From: Arenibacter sp040216555 | Lineage (GTDB): Bacteria > Bacteroidota > Bacteroidia > Flavobacteriales > Flavobacteriaceae | NCBI GenBank assembly: GCA_040216555.1 | Contig: JAVJOW010000032.1 | Coordinates: forward strand, 1-64,000 | Direction: 5' to 3' | Length of the DNA: 64,000 nucleotides | In this document: in pieces, positions 18,570-29,200 of the stretch | Layout of the letters: every line of letters starts with the position of its first letter | How positions within the stretch are numbered: the stretch's first letter is position 1 | Program-made: the position numbers and the translations under genes | The notes under the pieces: generated by a model | The model's input: only the letters and a program-made list of their open reading frames with translations | Told to the model about the DNA's origin: nothing | The model's database searches: none

Positions 18570-18780
18570 TATAAACGTAAACCAAATATCAGAAAATTAC
18601 TAACTTGCGCAACAAACAAATTATATAAGTTTGATAGGGCTGAATAATTAAAATTGAGTATTTTCGAATTTATCGAAGTAAAATTTAGATCCTGGGCAGT
18701 GAACCTCTCCCAAATCCAAAACTATGCTTATACTAGGTAGGCCGCCGTCATAAAAGTAAATAATTAGATATTTTAATAAC

Positions 18781-20268
18781 ATGAAAAAAAGAATAGTCTT
18801 AGGAATTTTTCTGGGAGCTCTAGTTCTTGTTGGTTTTCAAGTAGCTGATCAGATAGGTTTACATCTTTTGCAATCTCCCGGTGCAGAAATAGAAAATTAT
18901 ATAGAACCTGATTATGGATTAGGATCAGGACATATAGACTCATTGATACCTTACCCAAAAGTTGAGAAAGGAGAAAGAACCCCTTTTGATTTATGGCTAT
19001 ATGGGGGCAAAGGAAATTCATCATTTATGGATCCTAATCTACCAATGGAATGGAATGAATGGATTAAATTTCACGCAAAGCAGAAACCAGAATTGATGGC
19101 AGATGTTAGAGACTATATGAATTCTCGTTATGATTTCAATAATGAAGCATACGAAAATCAATTTATGTCCGGAGGTAGAAAACCCATAATGAAAGGTCCT
19201 ATTTCCAGATTGCCAAAAGGGATTAATTCTTTTGAAGAATTGTCTAAATTATCACCCGATGAAATTAAACAAAGAGACTTATTTCCATTTAAACCACTTG
19301 CCCATCCATTGGCTTCAACTGCACATATGGTTTTCCCAGACAGTTGGAATAAAGTGCATCCTGAGCACCTAAGGATTGATGTGGATCATGATTACCCTGA
19401 TAATTATTTACCAGAATTTCCAGCACCTATGTTTTTAACCACTCATAAAGAATTAGGTGATGTAACAAAAGGCAAAGAAGTTACTTTTGCTAATTACTAC
19501 GAAATTTTTAATGGACTGCTTACTCCTGAGCAAATGGAAGGGTTGAAAGAACTATTAAGACCTACACCTACTACCTGGTTCAATCAAACAACCCACAGGG
19601 TAACAGCTGAACCAAGTGCAGGTGTTTCTTGCTTTTCTTGTCATGTTAATGGCCATACTAATGGTGCTTTTGAATTAGCTCCGGATAGCAGACCGCATTT
19701 AGCGAGACTTCGTGTTGGCACACCTTCAATGAGAGGAAATTACAATCTAATGCTATTAGCTTCGAAACGATCTATTAGAAGTATGGATCACTTTGCAGAA
19801 ATTGAAGAATACTTTGATGGAGATCCTGGAATGATGCAGCACATTGGACCCAGAGCTCATCAAAAATCCGTTTCAAATAGAATGGGGGATTTTAATGCAA
19901 TGCTAGATTTCCCACCTGCTCTCAAATTAGACGCCATGAATAAATTGATTCCTGAAAAATCCACTAAACAGGAACTATGGGGAGAAAAACTTTTCAATGG
20001 TAAAGCAAAATGTGCGGCCTGTCATAGTGGACCAGCATTTGTAGATGATTATATGCATGATTTGAAAGTTGAAAGATTTTACAGTGGAAGACCTGAAGGT
20101 CCTATAAAAACGTTCCCATTAAGAGGTATTAAAGATTCTCCTCCTTATTTACATGATGATAGACTTCCAACATTAGATGATACAGTAGAATTTTTCAATT
20201 TAGTTTTAGAATTAAAACTATCAAAAGAAGAAAAAAATGCTCTTACTGCTTACATGTTATGTTTATAA
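18781..20268 (+). CDS. di-haem cytochrome c peroxidase-like protein
   Basis: A 495-residue periplasmic protein with an N-terminal hydrophobic anchor or signal (about 5-25) and two haem c motifs, CFSCH at about residue 284 and CAACH at about 411, separated as in the BCCP/MauG-like family. The motif 'FPLRGIKDSPPYLHDDRLPTLDD' region near the C-terminus (only part quoted) is the usual end of this family, where it closes over the peroxidase haem. The N-terminal 280 residues are an extension beyond classic CcpA. Such enzymes reduce peroxide or carry out other oxidations. Its codons are visibly richer in AAA, GAA, TTA and AGA than the core genes, suggesting transfer. Confidence 0.82.
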   Translation: MKKRIVLGIFLGALVLVGFQVADQIGLHLLQSPGAEIENYIEPDYGLGSGHIDSLIPYPKVEKGERTPFDLWLYGGKGNSSFMDPNLPMEWNEWIKFHAKQKPELMADVRDYMNSRYDFNNEAYENQFMSGGRKPIMKGPISRLPKGINSFEELSKLSPDEIKQRDLFPFKPLAHPLASTAHMVFPDSWNKVHPEHLRIDVDHDYPDNYLPEFPAPMFLTTHKELGDVTKGKEVTFANYYEIFNGLLTPEQMEGLKELLRPTPTTWFNQTTHRVTAEPSAGVSCFSCHVNGHTNGAFELAPDSRPHLARLRVGTPSMRGNYNLMLLASKRSIRSMDHFAEIEEYFDGDPGMMQHIGPRAHQKSVSNRMGDFNAMLDFPPALKLDAMNKLIPEKSTKQELWGEKLFNGKAKCAACHSGPAFVDDYMHDLKVERFYSGRPEGPIKTFPLRGIKDSPPYLHDDRLPTLDDTVEFFNLVLELKLSKEEKNALTAYMLCL

Positions 20269-20403
20269 AAAACGAACAGTCAACAACGTGCTTAATTAAT
20301 TGATCGGGGCAGTGTTACTCGGAAAATCCTCCACCCTCAAAAGCGTGTAAAGCAAGTTTTTTCAGCCTGGTGTACACTTGCAAAGCCCTATAAACAAATG
20401 ACC

Positions 20404-20437
20404 AAAAAAATCCAACCTATTTTCGTAAGTTGGATTT
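20404..20437 (-). terminator. terminator hairpin of a former tRNA-Asn 3' end
   Basis: The stem AAATCCAAC (408-416 of the 20-kb block) pairs with GTTGGATTT (20429-20437); on the minus strand it ends in seven T. It closely resembles the hairpin at 41711-41743 that follows the intact tRNA-Asn, and lies at the same place relative to a tRNA 3'-end scar (20446-20462). It therefore appears to be the terminator of an earlier tRNA-Asn location. Confidence 0.65.
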
Positions 20438-20445
20438 CCGTTTTT

Positions 20446-20462
20446 GCTCCTCCTCTTGGGCT
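20446..20462 (-). repeat. tRNA-Asn 3'-end scar (att remnant 1)
   Basis: GCTCCTCCTCTTGGGCT differs by one base from the 3' end of the intact tRNA-Asn gene (complement of 41753-41769). It is flanked on the left by a tRNA-type terminator. Similarity stops abruptly after it, as at an integration junction. CTTGGGC here also pairs with GCCCAAG at 20494-20500. Confidence 0.6.
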
Positions 20463-20511
20463 TACCTAGGCTGGCGCTCGGCACAGGCTTCTCGCCCAAG
20501 ATTTTCAAAAT

Positions 20512-20540
20512 GAAAAAAACCACTCGTTTGAGTGGCTTTT
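20512..20540 (-). terminator. second terminator hairpin before att remnant 2
   Basis: CCACTC (20520-20525) pairs with GAGTGG (20530-20535) around a GTTT loop; the minus-strand read ends in a T-run. It sits just beyond the tRNA 3'-end fragment at 20551-20578, repeating the arrangement tRNA end then terminator seen at 20404-20462 and 41711-41754. Confidence 0.55.
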
Positions 20541-20550
20541 CATGAATATT

Positions 20551-20578
20551 GCTCCCCTCTTAGGCTCGAACCAAGGAC
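20551..20578 (-). repeat. tRNA-Asn 3'-end scar (att remnant 2)
   Basis: These 28 bases match the 3' end of tRNA-Asn (41753-41781) except for one missing C and one G-to-A change; they cover the acceptor 3' strand and most of the T arm. Similarity then ends. It marks the far end of the segment carrying the sulfatase remnant, the GH2 gene and the sulfatase-activating gene remnant. Confidence 0.75.
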
Positions 20579-20625
20579 AGTTACAGCTTATATTCCAATA
20601 TTTGACAACTTGCCAACTTAACGAG

Positions 20626-20802
20626 CCCCCAACCTTAGATCTATATAATTTAAAGAACGATCCTACGGAAAAGAACAATATAGCTTCGGATCACCCTGAG
20701 ATTTTAGAATAGGCGGCAGCAATATTCAAAAAAGAAGACACCAAACCAGAGGCCGAGCGTTTTCAAATTCCGCTGTTAGAAAACCGATTATTAAGTGATT
20801 AG
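20626..20802 (+). pseudogene. sulfatase C-terminal remnant
   Basis: The frame reads LYNLKNDPTEKNNIASDHP, then a TAG, then 'AAAIFKKEDTKPEAERFQIP' and a stop. 'LYNLxxDPxExxNIAxxHPE' followed by a KKEHT-type motif is the typical C-terminus of secreted type I sulfatases of Bacteroidetes. Everything upstream (the catalytic domain with the formylglycine Cys/Ser) is missing; the fragment begins just after a tRNA-Asn scar, so the gene was probably cut by an integration or deletion and then gained the nonsense mutation. Confidence 0.75.
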
Positions 20803-21030
20803 GATTATGGTACCTACTGGTTCATGATTTTATATGGTCTACAACACATTTAACTTTTCAAATTCGCTACTTTAATTGTATTTTGCAAGGATGGAATATT
20901 TGGTAGTATCTGAAATATTTAGTTGCTAAAATGTGAATTTCCATAAGTTATATCATCCGAAATGCGAAATCATTATTATTAAGAAGGATTTCGTGTTAGT
21001 AAAGAATTACCAATATAGAACTACTTGAAC

Positions 21031-24000
21031 ATGAAAAACAGTATTAAAATTTGCCTGACTGGCTTCTTTTTATTCACGGTATTAGGTTACGCACAAGCAC
21101 CAAAATGGGAAAATCCGGAGTGGGAAAATCCTGAAATTTTTCAAATTAATCGAGAAGATCCAACAGCATCTTTATATCGTTATGAAAACGCAAAGCTGGC
21201 TTTAGCAAATGAAAGTTGGGAAAATTCATCATACTATCAGTCTTTAAATGGTGAATGGGATTTTAACTATGCGGCAAGTGTACCAGAACGACCAACTACT
21301 TTTTTCAATACAGGTTTCGATACATCAGGCTGGGATAAAATTACCGTGCCATCTAACTGGGAGCTAAAAGGTCATGGTACACCTATTTATACAAATGTAG
21401 TATATCCTTTTCCTAAGAATCCGCCATTTATTCCTCACAATATCAACTCCGTAGGTAGCTATAAGCGCAATTTTGAAACCCCAATAAACTGGGATGGTAA
21501 AGAAGTGTATTTGCATTTTGGCGGTGTCAGTGGTGCCATGTATGTATACGTAAACGGACAAATGGTCGGGTATAGCGAAGGCAGTAAAACGCCCGCAGAA
21601 TTCAATATTTCGAAATACCTGAAAGAAGGCAAAAATGATTTATCGGTGCAGGTATTACGTTGGTCAGATGCCAGCTATTTAGAAGATCAAGATTTTTGGC
21701 GTTTAAGCGGTATAGACAGAGATGTGTATTTATATGCAACCAATAAAGTGACCATAAAAGATTATACGGTGGTGGCAGATTTAGATGATACATATACCAA
21801 TGGTAAATTCAGTTTAAAATTAAAACTAGAAAATACAGGCAAGAAGCAAAAAGGTGCTCAAATAGAAGTTACCTTATTAGATGGTGCTAAAGAAATATTT
21901 AAAGTTGACGAGAAAATAGATGTTGTTGAAGGCACAGCTACGGTAAAATTCGCTCAAGAAATTCCCAATGTAAAAACATGGAATGCTGAAAAGCCGAATC
22001 TATACACCCTGCTTTTTACGTTCAAGGATAAAAAAGGAAATACTACCGAAGCTATAAGTTCTAAAATAGGTTTCAGAAAAATTGAAATTAAGAACAATCA
22101 GTTTTTAGTAAACGGTATGCCCGTATTAATAAAAGGGGTAAACCTTCATGATCATGACGAAGTAACCGGTCATGTCATTAGCGAAGAAGTTACCTTGAAA
22201 GATATGCAGGTAATGAAGCAAAACAATATCAATTCAATTCGTTGTAGTCACTACCCTAAAAATGAGTTTTTCTATAGAATGGCAGATAAGTACGGCTTTT
22301 ATGTAGTTGATGAAGCCAACATTGAAATTCATGGTATGGGAGCCACCAACCAGGGTTTAGACGGTGATGAAGAGGCAATTGCCATTCACCCTGCATATCG
22401 CCCAGAGTGGAGAGAAATGCATTTAGACAGAACTATAAGAATGTTCGAGCGTGATAAAAATTATACTTCGATCGTAACTTGGTCATTAGGAAATGAAGCC
22501 GGTAATGGTCAAAATCTTTTTGATACATATGACTGGCTAAAGGCACATGATACTACCAGACCTGTACAGTATGAAGGAGCAACTAATTTTTCGAATACAG
22601 ATATACAGGCACCTATGTATGCAAGAATTGACCAGACTATTGCCTATGCAGAGAATGACCCAAAAAGACCATTGATTCAGTGTGAATATGCACATGCAAT
22701 GGGGAACAGCGTCGGTAACCTTCAAGATTATTGGGATGTTATTGAGAAGTACGATGTATTACAAGGTGGCTTTATTTGGGATTGGGTAGACCAAGGTTTA
22801 AAAGCGACCAATGAAAATGGTGTTGAGTTTTATGCCTTTGGTGGCGATTTAGGCGGATCAGAATTACAGAATGATAATAACTTCTGCTTGAACGGATTGG
22901 TAGATCCTGATCGTTCGGCGCATCCGGCTTTATATGAAGTGAAGAAAGTGTATCAATATGTGAAGTTTAAGGCTGAAAATCCGAAATCTGGAAAAATCAG
23001 TTTAAAGAACATATATGATTTCACCAACTTATCTGAATATGCTTTTTCATGGAGATTGTTAGAAAATGGAGTAGAAGTAGGGAAAGGGAATTTAGCAGAT
23101 GTAACTATTGCTCCGTATGAAACTAAAGAAATTCAAATAGACCTCCCAGAATTAACAAATGCAGGTTCTGAATATCATTTGAATGTTTACATGACTACAA
23201 AGAAAGATGGTCCATTAATACCAGAGCATTATTTATTAGCATACGAGCAGTTTCAATTGACAGAATTTAATCCATCTGTTTTTGAAGAGAATATCGAAGG
23301 CTTGAAGGTGACTAAAATTGATGAAACCATTATTGTAAAAGGTGACGGATTTGAAATCGGTTTCAATAGTAAAAACGGTACATTATCATCTATAGATTAC
23401 GGACAAGGGAATCTGTTACAAAAAGGACCGACCGTAAATTTCTGGAGAGCTCCAAACGATAATGATTATGGTTACAATATGCCTAATCTTTTAAAGAAAT
23501 GGAAAGAAGCCACCGATACACAAAATATAATGAGTTTAGAAGTGAACTCAAATGAAGGGAAGAAAATTATAGATGCTGTAAAGCTAACTGCTAATCCGTT
23601 TAAAATCAGAAAAGATTTAAAGCTAAGTGCAGATTATGAATTACCTTCTGTAAACGGTCAGGTAAATGTAACCTATACCATTAATACCAAGGGTGAAATA
23701 TTAGTGAGCACCAAGTTAAAAGGTATCAGCAGTGATTTACCGATATTACCAAGATTCGGTAATAATTTAATTATTGATAATAGCTACGACCGAGTAGAAT
23801 GGTATGGCAGAGGAGAGCATGAAAACTACCAAGATCGTAACACCTCTGCTTTAGTTGGAGTGTATGATGCCAATGTTTCCGATTTGTATTTCAAATATAT
23901 TCGTCCGCAAGAGAATGGGAACAGAACAGATATCAGAACCTTGTCATTCGAAAATAAGGACGGAAAAGGAATTAAAATTACGGCTCCAGAATTGTTCTCT

Positions 24001-24222
24001 TTTAGTGCGCACCATCAGTTGAATTTAGATTTTGATGAGGGTATGCAGAAAAGACAGCAGCACACATACGATATACCAACAAGAGATTTAATTAATATCA
24101 ATATTGATCACAGTCAAATGGGTGTTGGCGGTGATAATAGCTGGGGATTACTGCCGATGGAGAAATATCAGATTCAGCCTGAAAACCTTTCTTTTGAATA
24201 CGTAATTAGCCCTATTCGTTAA
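21031..24222 (+). CDS. lacZ: beta-galactosidase, glycoside hydrolase family 2
   Basis: A full-length GH2 beta-galactosidase of about 1063 residues with a signal peptide ending 'TVLGYAQA', so periplasmic or exported. Domains: sugar-binding jelly roll (about 60-230, 'FWRLSGIDRDVYLYA'), immunoglobulin-like domain (about 235-345), TIM barrel (about 350-640) and C-terminal 'small chain' domain with 'FWRAPNDNDYGYN'. The acid/base Glu lies in 'WSLGNEAGNG' and the nucleophile Glu in 'QCEYAHAMGN'. I prefer the ATG at 21031 over the TTG at 21025. It is flanked by remnants of a sulfatase and a sulfatase-activating enzyme, which suggests a role in degrading sulfated galactan-type algal polysaccharide (inference). 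Codon use is A/T-rich like the peroxidase gene. Confidence 0.93.
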   Translation: MKNSIKICLTGFFLFTVLGYAQAPKWENPEWENPEIFQINREDPTASLYRYENAKLALANESWENSSYYQSLNGEWDFNYAASVPERPTTFFNTGFDTSGWDKITVPSNWELKGHGTPIYTNVVYPFPKNPPFIPHNINSVGSYKRNFETPINWDGKEVYLHFGGVSGAMYVYVNGQMVGYSEGSKTPAEFNISKYLKEGKNDLSVQVLRWSDASYLEDQDFWRLSGIDRDVYLYATNKVTIKDYTVVADLDDTYTNGKFSLKLKLENTGKKQKGAQIEVTLLDGAKEIFKVDEKIDVVEGTATVKFAQEIPNVKTWNAEKPNLYTLLFTFKDKKGNTTEAISSKIGFRKIEIKNNQFLVNGMPVLIKGVNLHDHDEVTGHVISEEVTLKDMQVMKQNNINSIRCSHYPKNEFFYRMADKYGFYVVDEANIEIHGMGATNQGLDGDEEAIAIHPAYRPEWREMHLDRTIRMFERDKNYTSIVTWSLGNEAGNGQNLFDTYDWLKAHDTTRPVQYEGATNFSNTDIQAPMYARIDQTIAYAENDPKRPLIQCEYAHAMGNSVGNLQDYWDVIEKYDVLQGGFIWDWVDQGLKATNENGVEFYAFGGDLGGSELQNDNNFCLNGLVDPDRSAHPALYEVKKVYQYVKFKAENPKSGKISLKNIYDFTNLSEYAFSWRLLENGVEVGKGNLADVTIAPYETKEIQIDLPELTNAGSEYHLNVYMTTKKDGPLIPEHYLLAYEQFQLTEFNPSVFEENIEGLKVTKIDETIIVKGDGFEIGFNSKNGTLSSIDYGQGNLLQKGPTVNFWRAPNDNDYGYNMPNLLKKWKEATDTQNIMSLEVNSNEGKKIIDAVKLTANPFKIRKDLKLSADYELPSVNGQVNVTYTINTKGEILVSTKLKGISSDLPILPRFGNNLIIDNSYDRVEWYGRGEHENYQDRNTSALVGVYDANVSDLYFKYIRPQENGNRTDIRTLSFENKDGKGIKITAPELFSFSAHHQLNLDFDEGMQKRQQHTYDIPTRDLININIDHSQMGVGGDNSWGLLPMEKYQIQPENLSFEYVISPIR

Positions 24223-24271
24223 AATCTCGGTATTAGAGTAGAATTTAAAGAAGAGAAAGTATAATTAGAGC

Positions 24272-25073
24272 ATGAATAAAAGTGTACAGTTTTTAGGCTT
24301 GGGTTTACTGATATTTGGAATGGTAAATTGTAAGTCAGATCTCAAAGAAAACAAAGCCCAAGAAAAAATTGCAGCGAAGGTTGAAGAAACTGAACAGTTA
24401 GGCGAACATACTTTATTAACCAAAAAACCAGAAGAAGTATCAGCTCCCGATGGCATGGTTTGGGTTTCTGGTGCAACTTTTTAGCAAGTAGCGGTTAGCA
24501 GTGATGAAACCGCAATGCAACATGAAAAACCAGCAATCGATGTAACCGTTGACGGATTTTTTATGGATGCCACAGAAGTAACAAATGCTCAATTTGCGGC
24601 ATTTGTGTAAGCTACAGGTTATATAACGGTTGCCGAAAAGGGAATAGATTGGGAAGAACTAAAAAAGCAAGTGCCACCAGGTACCGAAAAACCTCATGAT
24701 TCTATATTGCAACAAGGATCATTGACGTTTTAAAAAAGTGAAATCAACAGTCCCGAATTTATATGACTTCTCGCAGTGGTGGAACTGGACGATTGGTGCA
24801 GATTGGAAACACCCAAACGGACCTAAAAGTAGCATTAAGGGCAAAGATAATTACCCAGTAGTGCAAGTATCTTATAAAGATGCATTGGCATATTGCGAAT
24901 GGGTAAATAGACGTTTGCCAACAGAGGCAGAATGGGAGCTGGCATCTAGAGCAGGTTCTTACGGTACTATTTATAATTGGGGTGATGACGCATGCGTTTT
25001 AAAGGAAAAAACGAATACTTGGGAAGGGGAGTTTCCGGTTGAAAATACAATAGCAGACGGGTTCGAGTTGCGT
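24272..25073 (+). pseudogene. formylglycine-generating enzyme / sulfatase-modifying factor, broken
   Basis: The conceptual product starts with a lipoprotein-like signal (GMVNCKS), then 'APDGMVWVSGATF', followed by in-frame stops at 24482 (TAG), 24608 (TAA) and 24730 (TAA), a frameshift near 24740, and continues as 'QWWNWTIGADWKHPNGP' and 'RLPTEAEWELASRAGSYG'. These are clear SUMF1/FGE-sulfatase family signatures. The 3' end is cut at 'ADGFE', directly at the tRNA-Asn-derived repeat at 25075, so the Cys-containing C-terminus is lost. The enzyme normally activates sulfatases by oxidising their active-site Cys or Ser. Each lesion is simple, so decay looks fairly recent. Confidence 0.88.
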
Positions 25074-25074
25074 G

Positions 25075-25138
25075 CCCCTCTTGGGCTCGAACCAAGGACC
25101 CTCTGATTAACAGTCAGATGCTCTAACCAGCTGAGCTA
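25075..25138 (-). repeat. 64-bp tRNA-Asn copy, distal attachment site of the island
   Basis: These 64 bases are identical to 41757-41820 inside the intact tRNA-Asn gene, in the same orientation. They cover the D, anticodon and T arms. The flanking acceptor strands differ: 5' ATCCCTA against 3' AGGGGCA gives three mismatches and a wobble, so it should not be a working tRNA. With the recombinase beside the intact copy, it is best read as the distal direct repeat (attL/attR) of the 16.7-kb island. Confidence 0.9.
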
Positions 25139-25562
25139 TAGGGATATAAAAAGTCTAACCAACCTAAATAATACCTTCCCACTACAATAGGCATCCGAAT
25201 TGTGTACCTATTAAAGCCAATTATGTGGCATTATGGTAAATATATATAAAATAAATATACTCTGATTTCAGATCCCTATTCCCTCGGTCCAGGAATGTTC
25301 TTGTACACATCTCTATTGATATTTCCTCTCTCTTGTAGAAATCATGACTATCTAGAGCTAATAATTGTACAATGCTCCATAAAATTTGATACCTTTTGCT
25401 ACTGCCATCGTAATATCAGCCCATAGAAAAGTATATATAGTTACTATCAGTAGTTCCGGATTCATGCCTTGGACTATACTCTAAAGCTGCACTGTGGCTA
25501 CCTGCACTCACACAGGTGAACATCCCTTACCAAAAATTAAGGAAATATGTGTAGGAGACCCC
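25139..25562. other. island left end, no gene seen
   Basis: About 420 bases between the distal attachment repeat and the first minus-strand gene. Open frames here are short or continue antisense into the metallopeptidase gene. No terminator with a clear stem and T-run was recognised. Confidence 0.5.
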
Positions 25563-26291
25563 TTAGTACCCCCAATCATTATGTACAATGGGAAGACTGT
25601 TGAGCTCTTCACGGTGTTGCCTCCATTTGGGCATCACTCGGTCAAGGTGGGCTATGAAACGATCGTTATGGTGCCGCTCATGAAGATGTACCAGCTCGTG
25701 GACCAATATATACTCCAGGCAGATGATCGGCTTCTTAGCGAGCTCCAAATTTAGCCAGATGCGCCTGTCCTGGGCGTTACAGGTACCCCATTTGGTACGC
25801 ATCTGCTTTATCCCCCATTCCTTCACCTCTACCCCTACCACAGGTTGCCATTTTTCCAGTAAGGTCGGTATTTCCTTCTTCAGCATAGTACGATACCACT
25901 CCTTCATCAACTTGGCTCTTTGTTCCTTATTCGACCCTGTACGGACATGCATGCGCAAGGTTTTGCTCCCAATCAATTCCACATGTTGCCTACCAGTGGT
26001 ATATACGATATCCAGGAGGTAACGGTTCCCTCGATAATAATGGCTCTCCCTGCTTACGTAGGTCCGCTCAGTTTCCCGAGCTTGTGACCTAAAGAGCTTT
26101 TTTTGTTTCTTGATCCAGCCCAATTTTGAAATTGCGAACATCCGGACAACATCCATTTCAGTCCTAAGGGGGGCACTAAGGCGTACTTTTCCTTCCGGGG
26201 GGTATACACCTAGATGCATGTTCTTTATATCCTTGCGCACCACCTCAATAGTGTTTCCTGCAACCTCTACTATATCTGTCCTAATATTCAC
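25563..26291 (-). CDS. DUF45/YgjP-type zinc metallopeptidase
   Basis: A 242-residue protein with a GTG start. The C-terminal part has the zinc motif HELVH followed by 'LHERHHNDRF' and 'MPKWRQHREEL', and upstream 'WGTCNAQDRRIWLNLELAKK': the layout of the YgjP-like (DUF45) family. Members of this family often sit at the end of type I restriction operons; their role there is unknown. It overlaps the end of hsdR by 11 nt and is the last gene of the operon. Confidence 0.88.
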   Translation of the reverse strand: MNIRTDIVEVAGNTIEVVRKDIKNMHLGVYPPEGKVRLSAPLRTEMDVVRMFAISKLGWIKKQKKLFRSQARETERTYVSRESHYYRGNRYLLDIVYTTGRQHVELIGSKTLRMHVRTGSNKEQRAKLMKEWYRTMLKKEIPTLLEKWQPVVGVEVKEWGIKQMRTKWGTCNAQDRRIWLNLELAKKPIICLEYILVHELVHLHERHHNDRFIAHLDRVMPKWRQHREELNSLPIVHNDWGY

Positions 26292-29200
26292 CCTGTGCTT
26301 TTATGATCTCCATTAGTTCCTTAGTCCTTTCCTCATCCTTTATAAGCCGTCCAACAGCAATGCGGAGCTTCTTTTCCTTGATACCACCATCTCGCCAGCC
26401 ATCTAGTTTAGTACTTTGAATGACACTGTCCAAGGCTAGTGCCAATACCTCGTCCTGGTCCAGGTTGTCATATAAAGCTTGCTTAGCCTTAGTGTCCAAG
26501 TTTTCCGGGTAGTCGCCGTTATTTTCGGACTGCGATATCTTACTTGCCAATTCCTTGATCTTGGCGAGATATTCCTGATAGGCTAATGCTTCCTTTCTTC
26601 GTTGTTGGATAAGCTCATCAAGGAGATGGGACATCCGTTCGTAATACTTAGGGTTGGTCTGGAATTGTTCGACGATCTTTCTACGGACATTGTTCTCTAT
26701 AGTCTCCGCGACCGCCTCGTTCTTTTTTCCATAACCTGCCTCCGGCTCGTTCATGGCATTGACTATAATGTCTACCAAAGTCCTGTTTTCAAAGTCCGAG
26801 ATTTTCTTACTGCTGGATGCATCCAGGTACATGTCCATTAACAACCGCATACCGGGCTCAAATCGCTTTAGGTCTACATAATCCCCACTTGCCCTTTTGA
26901 TGGTCTCCTTCAAATCCTTATAAAAGATCACCTCCTCTTTCAATTCTTTGGCATCCAAGGGCGAATATCCAATTTTATGAAGTTCATTGGCAATATCGGT
27001 GTACGCCCTGACCAGTGAGGCTACTGCCTTATAGAGATTGACCCTCTTTTCCTCCGTATCCTTAATATCCGAAGATTTCTCCGGATTGCCGCAGAAATAC
27101 CGAATAAAGTGAATATCGTCTTTCGGGAATACGGGTTCACATAGGGCACGTACCTTCTCCAACGCGGTCTCCAGCCGTTCCTTACTTACCTCGTACCTAT
27201 CGGACAACAATCCCTTGACATCATCGGCATCGTACTCGTCGAATGCCCCAGAGGTATAGTCGTTTATCGATTTCTTTACACTATCGAACAAATCCTTGTA
27301 ATCTACTATATATCCGTAGGACTTGGACTCGTCCGCTACGCGGTTTACCCTGCAAATCGCCTGAAATAAGCCATGATCCTGCATATTCTTGTCTATGTAG
27401 AGGTAGGTGGCGGAAGGGGCGTCAAAACCTGTCAAAAGTTTGTCCACAACGATCAGTAGTTTCATCCTGGCGGGCTCCTTGATGAACTGGGCTTTTACAT
27501 CTGTTTCAAAATCTTCGGTAGATTTACCCCTTAGCATCTTCTGGTATACCTCGTATTTCTTTAAACTTTCGGTAGGGTTACCTTCTCCAGTGGTCTCTCC
27601 CTTCATGTCTCCATGGTGGGGCTGATAGGAAGTGATAATAGCACATTCCTTAAACCCACATGCCTGAAAAAGTTCATAGTACCTACATGCCTGGTAAACA
27701 CTATTGGAAACCAACATAGCGTTACCTTCTCCAGTCCTTAGGCGGGGTTTAATTCTGAAGTCCTTGATAATATCGTATACTATTTTTTCGAGCCGGGATT
27801 TGGATCCCAACACCGATTGCATGGTTACCCATTTCTTTTTAAGATCTACTTTGGCTACATCCGTTAGCCCCCTGGTCTCCTCATCGAACCATTCGTCTAT
27901 ACTCTTCTGGTCCGTTACAAACTGGTCCACATCCCTGGCTTCGTAAAGGAGGTCCAATACCACCCCATCCTTAACGGCTTCATCAAATTTGTAAGGATTC
28001 CCGATATAGCCCCCAAACACCTCTATACTCTTCTGTTTATCTTTCTTCAGTAGCGGTGTCCCTGTAAACCCGATAAAGAGCGCATTGGGGAGAATCATCT
28101 TCATGGCTTCATGGAGCTTACCGGATTGGGTACGGTGGCATTCATCCACAAACACAATAATATCACCCTTCGCCATGAAATCCTTGGGCAGACTGGATCT
28201 CAATTCCTCGATATACCCATCAAAATCCCCCTCATCATTTTTTCTGCCGAACTTATGGACCAGACTGCACAGCAGCCAATCTTCCTTTACATTAAGCCTA
28301 TCTATAAGATCCCTACCACTTTTGGAGCGGTAGATCTTCTCATCTACCCCTACGAACAAACCTTCTATCTGCCTATCCAATTCATCCCGGTCCGTTATTA
28401 TCAGTACCCTGCTGTCCGTAATGTTTTGACGTATCCACTTGGCAAGCCACACCATGGTAAGACTCTTTCCACTTCCCTGGGTATGCCAAAGGACACCCCC
28501 TTCGCGGTCGTAGATGCGTTGCTGGGCAGCCTTGATGCCAAAATATTGGTTTGGACGACACAACTTCTTAATGCCTTTATCGAACACCACAAAATCGTGC
28601 ATCAACTCTAACAACCGCTCCTTATTGCACATAAGGGAGAGGTATTTGTCCAAGGTATAGCTATATTCCCGGTCCGTATCTTCTTTCCAGTTAAGATAGT
28701 ATTTCTCTTCTGTTTCAATGGTACCGTAACGCAACCCTTGGGAATCGTTTCCCGCCATGACCAGTTGCATGGTAGTGTAGAAATTGGGTATAAACACGTC
28801 GGACTGATTGTCCAAATTCTGGCGGATACCTTGGGTAAGTCCTACCTTGCTACGTTTAAGCTCCAAAACCCCTACGGCAATACCATTGAGATACAACACC
28901 ACATCCGGTCGCTTACTATTTTTCCCCTTTACGGTTACCTCTTCCGCTACGGCGAAGTTGTTATTGTCCGGGTCTTTCCAATCTATTAACCAAACTGTCT
29001 CCTTCGGCTTTCCTGCTTCTTCACGAATGGTCACCCCATAACGGAGCATCTCGTATACCTTTTTATTGGCTGTATACAGCCCCTCCGAAAGGTTGGTGGA
29101 TGCCTGAAGCATTTTATGAATAGCTCTCGTGGCTTGAGTCCTGGAATAGCCTCGTTTCTCGTCCAAAAGGTATTCCAACAACAAGTCTTCCTCTATTGGT

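Noticed and set aside
25494..25754. Plus-strand frame overlapping the end of the metallopeptidase gene
   Set aside because: It lies antisense to the conserved HELVH-containing region and has no family signature.
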